DNA of 64,000 nucleotides from Sphingomonas sp. ERG5 (GTDB taxonomy: Bacteria > Pseudomonadota > Alphaproteobacteria > Sphingomonadales > Sphingomonadaceae). The notes beneath the pieces are model-generated. The model was not told the DNA's origin. It did not search any database and saw only the letters and a program-made list of their open reading frames with translations. The stretch lies in the NCBI RefSeq assembly GCF_000803065.1, contig NZ_JSXI01000024.1, positions 124,001-188,000 on the forward strand. The letters run 5' to 3'. Made by a program: the position numbers and the translations under genes. This document shows positions 28,013 through 37,062 of this stretch, piece by piece. How positions within the stretch are numbered: the first letter of the stretch is position 1; each line of letters opens with the position of its first letter.

Positions 28013-28456
28013 GTGGGCGGGCGTGAGATAAAGGCCTTTGCGCTGGCCCCGCTACCTGTTTTGGTTCCGCTGCTCGTTGCGATCGGAATTAACGCAGTTG
28101 TCGGGGGTACCGGAGACGCGGGGGGCGCAGACATTTTACTTGCGATGTTGGCATTCGTTCTGTTCGGCTATGGTACCACTTTTTTGATCGGGATTCCCAT
28201 CCACCTGGTGTTGCGACGTTTCCGAAAAACTGGCTTGATCTATTACCTGAGCCTCACTGTCCTGCCCTTCGTTCTTCTCGCTGGTGCGATTGCTGTTTGG
28301 CTCCAGCTTGCCCCGGCTCCGGCTCCACCCGTCAACCCGTTCAGCCTATACGCGCAGGGCGGTGGCGCCATAAAATGGACGTTGGCGTTTGGAGCTATTG
28401 CGTCGCTGTCGGCTACGACCTTTTGGTACGCGGGAGTAAGGCAGCCAAAATCCTGA
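28013..28456 (+). CDS. small four-helix membrane protein of unknown function
   Basis: A 147-residue protein from a GTG start, with GGGGAAG about 6 nt upstream. Four predicted membrane helices (about 10-27, 40-60, 75-98, 118-138) alternate with short polar loops. No family is recognised. An ATG 13 bp upstream is out of frame. It lies in the less GC-rich accessory patch, 140 bp after the preceding gene. Confidence 0.6.
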   Translation: MGGREIKAFALAPLPVLVPLLVAIGINAVVGGTGDAGGADILLAMLAFVLFGYGTTFLIGIPIHLVLRRFRKTGLIYYLSLTVLPFVLLAGAIAVWLQLAPAPAPPVNPFSLYAQGGGAIKWTLAFGAIASLSATTFWYAGVRQPKS

Positions 28457-29409
28457 ACATCGGCTTTTAGGCGAATTCGACATTCGCCAAGAGCCGCCGC
28501 CAACGCCCAATGATCATCGTGGTTCTTGGTGGCTTGATCGGCGTCGCCGCGAGCGCACCGGATGTTGTGCAAGCCGGCATGCCCATCGACGTCCAGTCTC
28601 CCTCTTGTGAAGCGAGATTCAGCGCGATCAAGCTTTTTGCACAGCGCTTTGACATCCTTCGTCAGGCGGGTTCTATCAATCGTAAATCCCCCAATCCCGG
28701 CGGTATGATCAGCGCATAATGCCATGACCAGTCAGGGCGCAAACCGCGTTCCCCGTCGCCACACGCTCACTCGATTCACACAGCTCGCTGGCGTCGCCAT
28801 TCATGGTCTCCGTCGCGCATGATGTGCGCCACGGGCAATGGCTCATGCGACAAACCATTTGAATCAAATGACGACCGTTTCAATCAACGAACACTGGATC
28901 CGATCAAACCATGCCCCACCCCACGACATTTCCCGATATTCCCGTAAGCGCGCTGGAAAAGTCCCGTCCCGCGCCATCAAATTCCCGCAGGAATTCCCGC
29001 AGATTCCCGCAGAACGCCGGAAAAAGCGTTTTCCCGCAAAACTTCCCGCAGTGACGGGAATCCGGGATCGAAATGGCGGCGCATCCCGGCCCCCTTTCCT
29101 GGATGGAAGCTCGAGCTGGCCTGACATTTAGCGCAGGTAAGCTAAGCCAGCGATTCAACCCCGGCCCAGCTCATGACAATGTTGCGCATAACGAGTCGCC
29201 ATCAGGCACCCGACCGCTCTTTGACATGACGAATATCACAACAGCCTCGCTCACCATGGCGGAGAGCGGATATTCTCCCTGCCCTCTCCCTCCCGACGCC
29301 TGCCGACCCTGTTCCGAGAGGTAACAAGCGGTTATTGCACCGGTCACCGCGATAGCCGATCATCGAGCATCGCAGCCTCTGCTCGAACTCAACGGAACGA
29401 CGACGTCAA
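28457..29409. other. 950-bp stretch without a convincing gene
   Basis: Several frames of 60-100 codons exist on both strands, but none has a plausible start site, domain or codon bias. The notable content is the TTCCCGCA repeat cluster at 28930-29060. The stretch may be decayed accessory DNA. Confidence 0.5.
28930..29060. repeat. cluster of TTCCCG(CAG) repeats with a terminal hairpin
   Basis: TTCCCG occurs at 28930, 28939, 28982, 28994, 29004, 29031 and 29043; the last five are TTCCCGCAG or TTCCCGCAA. Spacing of the close copies is 10-12 bp, near one helical turn. The last copy faces an inverted CGGGAA at 29055-29060, giving a 6-bp stem with a 6-nt loop. Confidence 0.75.
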
Positions 29410-30336
29410 GTGAACGCCTCCCCAGCCAGCGCCGACCATGTCGCGGAAACCGCCGAACCGATCGGCTTTATCGGCATCGGTGTCATGGGCACGCCAATGG
29501 CGCTGAACCTGCTCAAGGCGGGAATACCGATCATCGTCTGGAACCGCTCGTCCGAAAAATGCGAGCCGCTTCGCAAGGCCGGCGCCGAAGTCGCCGCAAC
29601 GCCCGACGCGCTGTTCGCCCGGGCCAGCACAGTGTTGATGATGCTGATCGACGAGGCGGCCACCAATGCCGTGCTGGATCGCGGCACGCCGGAATTCGCT
29701 GCCAAAGTCGCAGGCCGCCTGCTGGTCAATATGGGATCGGTGCCGCCCGCATGGTCGCGCGCTCTCGCACAGGATGTCCGGACCGCGGGTGGCCGCTTTG
29801 TCGAGGCGCCGGTCTCCGGCTCACGCAAGCCGGCCGAGGCGGGACAGCTTGTCGGTCTGGTCGCGGGTGAGCGCGAGGACATGACCCGCGTCACCGATCT
29901 GCTGAAACCACTCTGTCGCGAGACGATCCAGTGCGGCGCGATCGGCAAGGCGCTGTTGATGAAGCTTGCCCTCAACCAGTTCCTGCTCGCGATGACGGTC
30001 GGGCTCGCCGAGGCGGTTCATTTTGCCGAACGCAACGACCTTGACCTTGCCGCCTTCAAGACTGCCGTCGATGCGGGACCAATGGCCAGCAACGTCTCGC
30101 GCCTCCGTTCGGCCAAGCTCATCGAACGCGACTTCGAACGGCAGACGTCGGTGGACGATGCCTGGAACAGCGCGCGCCTCGTCACCAATGCCGCACGCGA
30201 TACCGCGACCGCGTCACCGCTGGCCGATGCCTGCCGAACGCTGCTGGGAGAGGCATCGGAACTCGGCCACGGGCAATTGGATATGGCAGCCGTGCTTTGC
30301 GCACTTGAAGCCCGATCCGGATCGGGCAAAAATTAA
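29410..30336 (+). CDS. NAD(P)-dependent beta-hydroxyacid dehydrogenase family protein
   Basis: A 308-residue member of the 3-hydroxyisobutyrate dehydrogenase group. The Rossmann signature GFIGIGVMGTPMA follows a 16-residue leader. VEAPVSGSRKPAEAGQL is the substrate-binding motif, and the catalytic Lys lies in GKALLMKLALNQF. The substrate is uncertain; relatives reduce hydroxyisobutyrate, tartronate semialdehyde or succinate semialdehyde. It starts at a GTG with no strong ribosome-binding site. It converges on msrB. Confidence 0.85.
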   Translation: MNASPASADHVAETAEPIGFIGIGVMGTPMALNLLKAGIPIIVWNRSSEKCEPLRKAGAEVAATPDALFARASTVLMMLIDEAATNAVLDRGTPEFAAKVAGRLLVNMGSVPPAWSRALAQDVRTAGGRFVEAPVSGSRKPAEAGQLVGLVAGEREDMTRVTDLLKPLCRETIQCGAIGKALLMKLALNQFLLAMTVGLAEAVHFAERNDLDLAAFKTAVDAGPMASNVSRLRSAKLIERDFERQTSVDDAWNSARLVTNAARDTATASPLADACRTLLGEASELGHGQLDMAAVLCALEARSGSGKN

Positions 30337-30399
30337 CAAGGCGGGGACGGGCAACCGGACGCTCAAAGTCGAGCGCCCGATCGCCGATCAATTACCGCA

Positions 30400-30849
30400 T
30401 CACGCCACTTCTTCGACCTGGTCGAGATAGGCGCCATATCCTTGCGCGACCATGTCATCGCGGTGCACGAAGCGCAGCGACGCGGAATTGATGCAGTAGC
30501 GCAGGCCACCACGATCCCGCGGCCCGTCGGGGAAGACATGGCCAAGATGGCTGTCGCCATGCGCCGAGCGAACCTCGGTGCGGACCATGCCATGCGTATC
30601 GTCGCTCAGTTCGCTCACATTGGCCGGCTCGATCGGCTTGGTGAAGCTGGGCCAGCCGCAGCCGGATTCATATTTGTCGGACGAGGCGAACAGCGGCTCG
30701 CCCGACACGATATCGACATAGATGCCGGGTTCCTTGTTATCGAGCAGCGGGCCGGTACCGGGACGCTCGGTGCCGCTTTGCTGCGTCACGCGATATTGCT
30801 CCGGGGTCAGTGCCGCAACGGCTTCGGCGGTCTTGCGATAATCTGCCAT
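30400..30849 (-). CDS. msrB: peptide-methionine (R)-S-oxide reductase, zinc-less form
   Basis: A 149-residue cytoplasmic repair enzyme that reduces the R epimer of methionine sulfoxide in proteins. It shows GCGWPSF (Cys64), [10 protein letters not shown] and [11 protein letters not shown] with the catalytic Cys119. The two CxxC pairs that bind structural zinc in E. coli MsrB are absent; the positions read YVDIVSG and RSAHGDSH. Cys64 could be the resolving residue. GGAG lies before the start. Confidence 0.94.
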   Translation of the reverse strand: MADYRKTAEAVAALTPEQYRVTQQSGTERPGTGPLLDNKEPGIYVDIVSGEPLFASSDKYESGCGWPSFTKPIEPANVSELSDDTHGMVRTEVRSAHGDSHLGHVFPDGPRDRGGLRYCINSASLRFVHRDDMVAQGYGAYLDQVEEVA

Positions 30850-30888
30850 GATGGGTCTCCAATCCCGCGCTAGATGGGAAGCCGCGCG

Positions 30889-31743
30889 CTATTTGTCGAG
30901 GAAACCGGCGATGGCCGCCGCGATCTCGCCCGCATGGGTTTCGAGTGCGAAATGGCCGGTGTCGAGGAAGCGGATCTCGGCATCGGGCAAGTCGCGACGA
31001 TAGGCCTCAGCGCCTGGTGGGAGAAAAAACGGATCGTTCTTCCCCCAGATTGCCAGCAGCCTTGGCTGATGCTCGCGGAAATAAGCCTGGAAGGCAGGAT
31101 AGAGCGCGACGTTGCTGGCATAGTCGAGCATCAGGTCGAGCTGGACCTCATCGGCCTCGGGCCGTTCCAGATAATGCACATCGAGCGCGATGCCGTCGGG
31201 CGATACCGCCGCGACATCGGCGACCCCGTGCTCATATTGCCAGCGGATTGAATGCTCCGTCAGCATTTTGCGCAGTGCCTGGCGGTTGGCGTCGGTCGGT
31301 TCGCGCCAGTAGCGCTCGATCGGATTCCAGCCATCGCTGAGCCCTTCCACATAGGCATTGCCATTCTGCGAAATAATGGCGCTCACCCGCTCCGGATGCG
31401 CCATCGCGATACGCAGGCCGGTCGGCGCGCCATAATCGAAGATGTAGATTGCGAACCGGTCGAGCCCGATCACTTCGGTGAAACGGCCAATCACGTCGGC
31501 AAGCTTGTCGAAGCTATAGGTGAAGACATCGCGCGACGGCATGGCGGAGCGGCCAAAACCCGGCAGGTCAGGCGCCACGAGGTGGAAGCGATCGGCGAGC
31601 AGCGGGATCAGCTCGCGGAACATATGACCCGACGTCGGAAAGCCATGCAGCAACAACAATGTGGGGTTCGCCGGGTCACCGGCTTCGCGGTAGAAAATCT
31701 CCAAGCCATCGACATCGGCGGTGCGGTAGGTGGTATTGGTCAT
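30889..31743 (-). CDS. alpha/beta hydrolase with Asp nucleophile (epoxide hydrolase/haloalkane dehalogenase-like)
   Basis: A 284-residue hydrolase. HGFP (33-36) is the oxyanion motif. The nucleophile elbow reads FDYGAP with Asp103 where esterases have Ser, as in epoxide hydrolases and haloalkane dehalogenases. The acid is probably the Asp in GKNDPFFLP and the base the His in DTGHFALETH. The start at 31743 has GAGGA at the right distance; an ATG five codons upstream is less well placed. It is the last gene of a four-gene run behind a divergent LysR gene. Confidence 0.85.
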   Translation of the reverse strand: MTNTTYRTADVDGLEIFYREAGDPANPTLLLLHGFPTSGHMFRELIPLLADRFHLVAPDLPGFGRSAMPSRDVFTYSFDKLADVIGRFTEVIGLDRFAIYIFDYGAPTGLRIAMAHPERVSAIISQNGNAYVEGLSDGWNPIERYWREPTDANRQALRKMLTEHSIRWQYEHGVADVAAVSPDGIALDVHYLERPEADEVQLDLMLDYASNVALYPAFQAYFREHQPRLLAIWGKNDPFFLPPGAEAYRRDLPDAEIRFLDTGHFALETHAGEIAAAIAGFLDK

Positions 31744-31824
31744 GACATGATTCCTCATTCCCGAAAACGGCAGGCGCCGCCGGGCGATTGTTGGTGGTTG
31801 GGTCGGTCGAAATACTGGAAGTAG

Positions 31825-32298
31825 CTAGAAGCCCAGGTCGCTGAGCCCCGGATGATCGTCGGGTCGCCGGCCTGGCGGCCAGTGATAACAGCGATCGCAC
31901 TCACGGATCGGGGCATCATTGATGCTGGCGATGCGCAGGCGCATCAGGCCGTCCGCCTCGAACGCCCAATTTTCATTGCCATAGGAACGGAACCACTGCC
32001 CGCTATCGTCGCGCCATTCATAAGCGAAGCGGACCGCGATCCGGTCTTCCCGAAACGCCCATAATTCCTTGATCAGCCGATAATCGAGTTCGCGTTCCCA
32101 TTTGCGCATGAGGAACGCGGTGATGGCGCCGCGACCCTCGAGAAACTCGGCGCGGTTCCGCCACCGGCTGTCCGGCGTGTAAGCGAGCGCCACGCGCGCC
32201 GGATCGCGGCTGTTCCAGCCATCCTCGGCAAGCCGGACCTTTTCGGTCGCGGACTCCAGTGTGAAGGGCGGCACGGGCGGGCGGTGGGCATTCATCAT
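31825..32298 (-). CDS. DUF1348 (SnoaL/NTF2-like) family protein
   Basis: A 157-residue protein with the DUF1348 pattern: [51 protein letters not shown] and a C-terminal [19 protein letters not shown]. The fold is an NTF2-like cone; the function of the family is unknown. The ATG at 32298 shares its A with the stop of the upstream PNPOx-like gene, so the two are translationally coupled. Confidence 0.88.
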   Translation of the reverse strand: MMNAHRPPVPPFTLESATEKVRLAEDGWNSRDPARVALAYTPDSRWRNRAEFLEGRGAITAFLMRKWERELDYRLIKELWAFREDRIAVRFAYEWRDDSGQWFRSYGNENWAFEADGLMRLRIASINDAPIRECDRCYHWPPGRRPDDHPGLSDLGF

Positions 32299-32924
32299 CA
32301 ATCTCCCTGGGCAGCGAGGCGGGCACGCAATTCTGCCGTCTCGGCTTCGAGTTGGGCAAGCCGTTCCCGCAGCGGCCTGACCGCCTCGGCAATTTCCTGC
32401 TCGGTGAAACGCGGGGTGATGTGCTGCGGGCAATTCCAGTCGAACGCCTCGAGCCGCAGCAGCAAGATGCGTTCGAGCTTGGCCTTGTACTCCGGAACCG
32501 TGACCAACTCGGTCAGGCCTGGATCGGCATCAAGCGCGACCACCTCGACATGCGCATAGATTTTCAGCCGCGCGCGCCGGGTATAGTCCATCAGGATCAG
32601 CGCCGCCCGGTCACCGGCGGCAAGATTGCCGACGCTGATATATTGCCGGTTGCCGCGATAATCCGGAATGGCGAGCGTACGGTCGTCGACCAGCTTCACG
32701 AACCCGCGCGGACCACCGCGATGCTGGACATAGGGCCAGCCGGTCTCCGACACCGTCGCCATGTAGAAACTGTCGCGGTCGGCAATGAACGCCGCCTCAT
32801 TGTCGGTGAAGCGGTCGAAAGCGCGATGGCCCTTGAAGTCGGTCCAAAGTCCGTCGCTGCCCATCGCCGCCTGCGCCGCACGGACGCTGGGCGTGATGGC
32901 GATGTCGAGAAAACCATAGGTCAT
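32298..32924 (-). CDS. pyridoxamine 5'-phosphate oxidase-like FMN-binding protein
   Basis: A 208-residue protein of the split-barrel flavin-binding superfamily. The core includes [27 protein letters not shown] and a [14 protein letters not shown] segment, typical of PNPOx-like proteins that bind FMN or F420. A C-terminal coiled helix ([21 protein letters not shown]) is an addition to the basic fold. It probably performs a flavin-dependent reduction; the substrate is unknown. It is in the middle of a four-gene operon. Confidence 0.87.
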   Translation of the reverse strand: MTYGFLDIAITPSVRAAQAAMGSDGLWTDFKGHRAFDRFTDNEAAFIADRDSFYMATVSETGWPYVQHRGGPRGFVKLVDDRTLAIPDYRGNRQYISVGNLAAGDRAALILMDYTRRARLKIYAHVEVVALDADPGLTELVTVPEYKAKLERILLLRLEAFDWNCPQHITPRFTEQEIAEAVRPLRERLAQLEAETAELRARLAAQGD

Positions 32925-32952
32925 GCTCGGTCTCCGATGAAAGGAACGCCGG

Positions 32953-33495
32953 TCAGGCCGCAGCGCTGCGCACGACAGGAAAGTCGATATCGGTCGCGGC
33001 GACTTCGTTGAGGAAATTGGTGAAGACATTTTCGGCAACCAGCGCGACGATCTCCACGATCTCGGCATCGGTGAAGCCGGCAAGACGTACCGCAGCGATG
33101 TCTGCATCGCTGACATGCCCCCGCTCCCGCGCCACGCTGGCGGCAAAGCGTACCGCGACATCGGCGCGAGCGTCCGACGAGGCGCCGCTGCGGTTGAGCG
33201 CAATCTCCTCCGGGCCGATCTTCGCAAGGTTGAGCGCGAGATAGCTATGTGCCGAAAGGCAATAATCGCAGCCATTGACCTGTGCGACCGCCAGCGCGAT
33301 CCGCTCGCGCGTCTTGACGTCCAGAACCCTCTTGAGCGCGCCGGAGAGGCCCATATAGCCGGCAAGCGCCGCCGGGCTGTTGGCCATCAGCCGAAACAGG
33401 TTCGGCACGACGCCGAGCTGTTGATGGACAACATCAAGCGTCGCCCGGGAAGCTTCGGGAACATCGTCGCGGGTCGGGATGGCGATACGAGACAT
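32953..33495 (-). CDS. carboxymuconolactone decarboxylase (AhpD-like) family protein
   Basis: A 180-residue protein with CDYC-x3-H (Cys76, Cys79, His83), the redox/proton-relay motif of AhpD and related peroxidase-like CMD proteins. It more probably acts in peroxide or electrophile detoxification than in protocatechuate degradation, because no pathway genes adjoin it. The start at 33495 has AGAGG upstream. It is the first gene of the minus-strand run and is divergent from a LysR gene with 104 bp between. Confidence 0.88.
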   Translation of the reverse strand: MSRIAIPTRDDVPEASRATLDVVHQQLGVVPNLFRLMANSPAALAGYMGLSGALKRVLDVKTRERIALAVAQVNGCDYCLSAHSYLALNLAKIGPEEIALNRSGASSDARADVAVRFAASVARERGHVSDADIAAVRLAGFTDAEIVEIVALVAENVFTNFLNEVAATDIDFPVVRSAAA

Positions 33496-33599
33496 GGCAA
33501 CCTCTTTGCGGCGCGGACCGGACCGGCCCGCTGCGAAGGAGATGACCCTTTTCATCCTTCCGTATAATCCGATAAGACTGGAACTCACCTTACCGAAAA

Positions 33600-34523
33600 A
33601 TGGAAAGATCGATGGATCGCTTCGAAGCCATGTCGATGCTGCTGATCGTCGTCGAACAGGGCAGCCTTTCCGCCGCCGGACGGGCGCTGCGCGTTCCCGT
33701 CGCGACGCTCAGTCGCAAGATATCCGACCTCGAAGCGCTGCTCGGCACCCGATTGCTGATCCGCACCACCCGCAAGCTGACCCTGACCGATGCCGGCATT
33801 GCCTATGTGACGGCGGCGCGGCGCATCCTGGAGCAGGTCGAGGAAGCGGAGCGCGAGGCGGCCGGCGAATTCACCACCCCCAAGGGCGAGTTAGTCATCA
33901 CCGCGCCGATCCTGTTCGGCCGCCTGCACGTCTTGCCGGTGGTGGTCGATTTCCTGGCGCTTTTCGCCGAGATCAACGTCCGGCTGATCCTGTCGGACCG
34001 CAATGTCGATCTGATCGACGACCATATCGATATGGCGGTACGGATCGGCCGGCTCCCGGACAGTTCGATGATCGCGACACGGGTCGGGTCGATGCGCACC
34101 GTGATTTGCGCCAGCCCTGCCCTGCTTGCCGGCCATGGCATGCCGCACGTCCCACAGGATCTCACCCGGCTGCCGTGTATCAGGCTCGGCGCACCGCTAC
34201 CGGTGCCGGACTGGCGATTTCGATCTGCCGGATCAGACACGCTCATCGAGATTCCAATCGTGCCCCGGCTCTCCGTTTCGACCGCCGAGGCGGCGGCGGA
34301 CGCGGCGATCCGCCATGTCGGGGTCGCACGCCTGCTCCACTACCAGGTGGCGGATTCCATCGCCGCGGGCGCGCTCCAGATCATCCTGGAAGCGTTCGAG
34401 CCGGAGCCGGCCCCCATCAACCTGGTTCATACCGCGCGCGGGCAGATGCCACTCAAAATGCGCCGCTTCCTCGACTTCGCGGCACCACGGCTGCGGCAGG
34501 CGTTCGGCATCGCACCGGACTGA
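33600..34523 (+). CDS. LysR family transcriptional regulator, divergent to the CMD operon
   Basis: A 307-residue LTTR with a winged helix at about 5-65 (MDRFEAMSMLLIVVEQGSLSAAGRALRV then a recognition helix) and an effector domain. The sequence matches the group that often represses oxidoreductase genes. Divergent placement to the CMD-PNPOx-DUF1348-hydrolase run makes that run its likely target. A TATAAT hexamer lies at 33563-33568. The start could also be the ATG four codons downstream. Confidence 0.9.
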   Translation: MERSMDRFEAMSMLLIVVEQGSLSAAGRALRVPVATLSRKISDLEALLGTRLLIRTTRKLTLTDAGIAYVTAARRILEQVEEAEREAAGEFTTPKGELVITAPILFGRLHVLPVVVDFLALFAEINVRLILSDRNVDLIDDHIDMAVRIGRLPDSSMIATRVGSMRTVICASPALLAGHGMPHVPQDLTRLPCIRLGAPLPVPDWRFRSAGSDTLIEIPIVPRLSVSTAEAAADAAIRHVGVARLLHYQVADSIAAGALQIILEAFEPEPAPINLVHTARGQMPLKMRRFLDFAAPRLRQAFGIAPD

Positions 34524-34571
34524 TCGCCTTACGCAATTGCCGTGCTCCGGCACTGCGGTTAGAAATGGCCA

Positions 34572-35321
34572 ATGGAGCCGTTCACGTCGATCCGCCTGCG
34601 CCGTTACGCGCCGCGCGCCGCGATGGCCGAGCATCGCCATGATCAGCCCAGCCTGTGCGTCGTGCTGACCGGCGGTTATCAGGAAACCATCCGCGCGCGA
34701 ACCGTCGATCAGGGATCGGGCGCCTTGCTTTTCTGCCCCGCCGACGAGCCCCATTCCCAGTTGTTCGGCGGTACTGGCGCCTCCAAACTCATCCTCGATC
34801 CAAACCCGGGCGCCCTTGGCTATCTCTCCGATCATATCCGGCTCGAAGACGCCCCTGCCATTCGCAGCGCCGAGGTCGGCCGGCTCGGTCGACGCATGGC
34901 GGCCGAACTGGCGATCGGAGATATGTTCTCGCGCATCGCTCTCGACGGCCTGTCATGCGAACTGCTTGCCTTGTTCGGACGCGCCGCCCGCGCTGCGTCC
35001 GATACGCCATCGCGCTGGGTGCAGGCGGCATGCGACTATATGGCGGCGCATCAGGAGGGTCCGGCGACTGTCCGTGATGTTGCCGCGGCGGTGGGATGCC
35101 ACCCCATCCGCCTTTCCCGCGCCTTTCGCCGTACCTTCGGGAGCACCATCGGCGAGTATCAGCGCAGACTGCGCGTCGCCCGTGCATCGGAACTGCTGCG
35201 GCAGACCCATATGCCACTCGCCGAAATCGCCGCTGCCTGCGGCTTTTGCGATCAGTCGCATCTTACCCGCGCGTTCAAGGCGGAACTCGGCTGCACGCCG
35301 GGTAGCTATCGGCGTACCTAA
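34572..35321 (+). CDS. AraC family transcriptional regulator
   Basis: A 249-residue protein with a cupin-like N-terminal sensing domain (about 1-120, AEHRHDQPSLCVVLTGGYQE) and a C-terminal double helix-turn-helix (about 150-248, VRDVAAAVGCHPIRLSRAF and IAAACGFCDQSHLTRAFK). It follows the LysR gene by 48 bp on the same strand. The effector and targets are unknown. Confidence 0.9.
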   Translation: MEPFTSIRLRRYAPRAAMAEHRHDQPSLCVVLTGGYQETIRARTVDQGSGALLFCPADEPHSQLFGGTGASKLILDPNPGALGYLSDHIRLEDAPAIRSAEVGRLGRRMAAELAIGDMFSRIALDGLSCELLALFGRAARAASDTPSRWVQAACDYMAAHQEGPATVRDVAAAVGCHPIRLSRAFRRTFGSTIGEYQRRLRVARASELLRQTHMPLAEIAAACGFCDQSHLTRAFKAELGCTPGSYRRT

Positions 35322-35403
35322 CGTCCAATCGTGCCGCAGATCCAAGACGGCCTGGCGATCATATCGTTAAGCGCGGGTGGTTATCGATCGGAGTCTTTCG
35401 CCC

Positions 35404-36942
35404 ATGTCCGTAAATCGCGCCCTGCGCTCGCTTGGTCCCGTTCTGGCGTTGCTCGCCGCGATACCGTGTGCGCCGGCCCATGGCGCCGAACCGGATGCCG
35501 GCTATGACGCGGCAGCGTGGCGAAGCGATTTCGACCAGATCAAGGCTGAGCTCGAGCGTTCTTATGTCAACCTCGCCTGGATGGGCTCCCCGCAAAGCGG
35601 GATCGATGTTCCACGGCTGGAACGCCGCACCCAGGCCGCACTCGCCACCGCGACAACCGATGCCGAAGCGCGGCGTGCGTTGCAGGATTTCGTCAAAGGC
35701 TTTCGCGACGGCCATCTGTCGGAACAGACCTATCTCGTGAAGCCGGCAACGCCGGTCTGGCCGGAACCGCCGGCCGCGGTGATCGATCCACGGGATTCCG
35801 CCAGCGGTTGTGCTGCGCTGGGCTATGCATCGACCAGTTCGATCCGCTTTTCGCTGCCGTTCGAAACCCTGCCGGGGTTCACATTGCTGGCGGACGGCAT
35901 CACCCGGCCATTCCGCACCGGGCTGGTCGCCGCGCCAAATGCCACGCGCATCGGGGTCATCCGGATCCACAGCTTCGAACAAACCGCGTTCCCGGCAGTG
36001 TGCCTTGCCGCCTGGGCGAAGATCGCGAGTTCGGGCCAGCCAGTCACGGCAGCGGCGATAGAGGGCATTACCGACGACATCTGGTACGGCACATTGGCGG
36101 CGGCATTGGCCGAACTTCGCGCACAGGGTGCCAAGGCAGTCATTGTCGATGTCGGCATGAACAGCGGCGGCAATGACAGCGGCGACTGGTCGGTGCGGTT
36201 GTTCACCGATCGTCCGGTCGATTCCTCCCGGATGATGATGGTCGCCGCCCCGGTGTCGGGTGGTTATTTCGACGAACAGATTGGCGAGATGACCAAAGGC
36301 CTGGCCAAGGCGCCAAAGCCCGAAGGCCGTAGCGCACTGGAGCAGGCGCAACAATTCTTCATGCGGCAAAAGGCCTCGATTCCGCCGAAGCGTTGCGACT
36401 TGTCCTGGGTGTGGCGCGAACAGCGTCCCTGGCGGCTCGACGCCTGCAATGGCCTGATCGACGCCGGTTTCGCCGATGGGTTCAAAAGTCGATTGCCGCG
36501 CAATGCCTATGGCGATGCCGATGTCGCGCAGCGCCTGTCCTGGGCGGCCAGTGTCGATGGTTTTGCCGGCGCGTGGCGCGGGCCGGCCTATGTCCTGACC
36601 GACGCGCAAACCTATTCCTCGGCGGAGATGTTCGCCGCGACGATGCGCGACAATCAGGTCGCCCGCACGATCGGCGTTCGCACCGGTGGCGATGGCTGCG
36701 GTTTCATGACCAAAGGGGCGCCGCTGGTTCTGGCGCACGCCCGGCTGCGCTTCCGCATCCCGAACTGCATCCGGCTTCGCGCTGACGGCACTGACGAGGT
36801 CGCTGGTATCGCACCGGATTTCCCGCTGCCACCGACCGAAGGCGAGAGCCCCCGCGCCCGCGCGGCCAGAGTGATCGGGACGCTCGAACAGGACCTGATT
36901 CGCGCCGCACCCCCGGCCCAGATCACATCATCGGCGCATTGA
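35404..36942 (+). CDS. exported S41 family peptidase
   Basis: A 512-residue protein with a signal peptide (MSVNRALRSLGPVLALLAAI, cleavage near AHGAE) and a C-terminal S41 protease domain. The serine lies in TDAQTYSSAEMFAATMRDN, followed by RTGGDGCGFM, the usual Gly-rich strand. No PDZ domain is evident. It is likely a periplasmic processing protease or a secreted hydrolase. The start at 35404 was preferred over a GTG nine codons up because it begins the signal peptide. It is followed, 120 bp later, by an exported esterase. Confidence 0.85.
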   Translation: MSVNRALRSLGPVLALLAAIPCAPAHGAEPDAGYDAAAWRSDFDQIKAELERSYVNLAWMGSPQSGIDVPRLERRTQAALATATTDAEARRALQDFVKGFRDGHLSEQTYLVKPATPVWPEPPAAVIDPRDSASGCAALGYASTSSIRFSLPFETLPGFTLLADGITRPFRTGLVAAPNATRIGVIRIHSFEQTAFPAVCLAAWAKIASSGQPVTAAAIEGITDDIWYGTLAAALAELRAQGAKAVIVDVGMNSGGNDSGDWSVRLFTDRPVDSSRMMMVAAPVSGGYFDEQIGEMTKGLAKAPKPEGRSALEQAQQFFMRQKASIPPKRCDLSWVWREQRPWRLDACNGLIDAGFADGFKSRLPRNAYGDADVAQRLSWAASVDGFAGAWRGPAYVLTDAQTYSSAEMFAATMRDNQVARTIGVRTGGDGCGFMTKGAPLVLAHARLRFRIPNCIRLRADGTDEVAGIAPDFPLPPTEGESPRARAARVIGTLEQDLIRAAPPAQITSSAH

Positions 36943-37062
36943 ACGGCATCAGCGATACGCGGACCATCTGCGGCCGGGAGTCAACATGCCGCCATATTCC
37001 CGCTATAGGCCCGACGCGGCTCCTCCGGGGCACGCCGCGCGCTCCTATCGGGACGATGGTCA

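Noticed and set aside
28243-28725. 160-codon minus-strand frame overlapping the small membrane protein gene
   Set aside because: It overlaps a better-supported gene with four membrane helices and has no start site or recognisable domain; it may hold a decayed fragment but this cannot be shown.
28930-29060. CRISPR array
   Set aside because: Repeats are only 6-9 bp, spacing is irregular (9-43 bp), spacers are not unique 30-mers and no cas gene is near.
28838-29158. Frames on both strands across the TTCCCG repeat cluster
   Set aside because: They are produced by the repeats themselves and have no ribosome-binding site.
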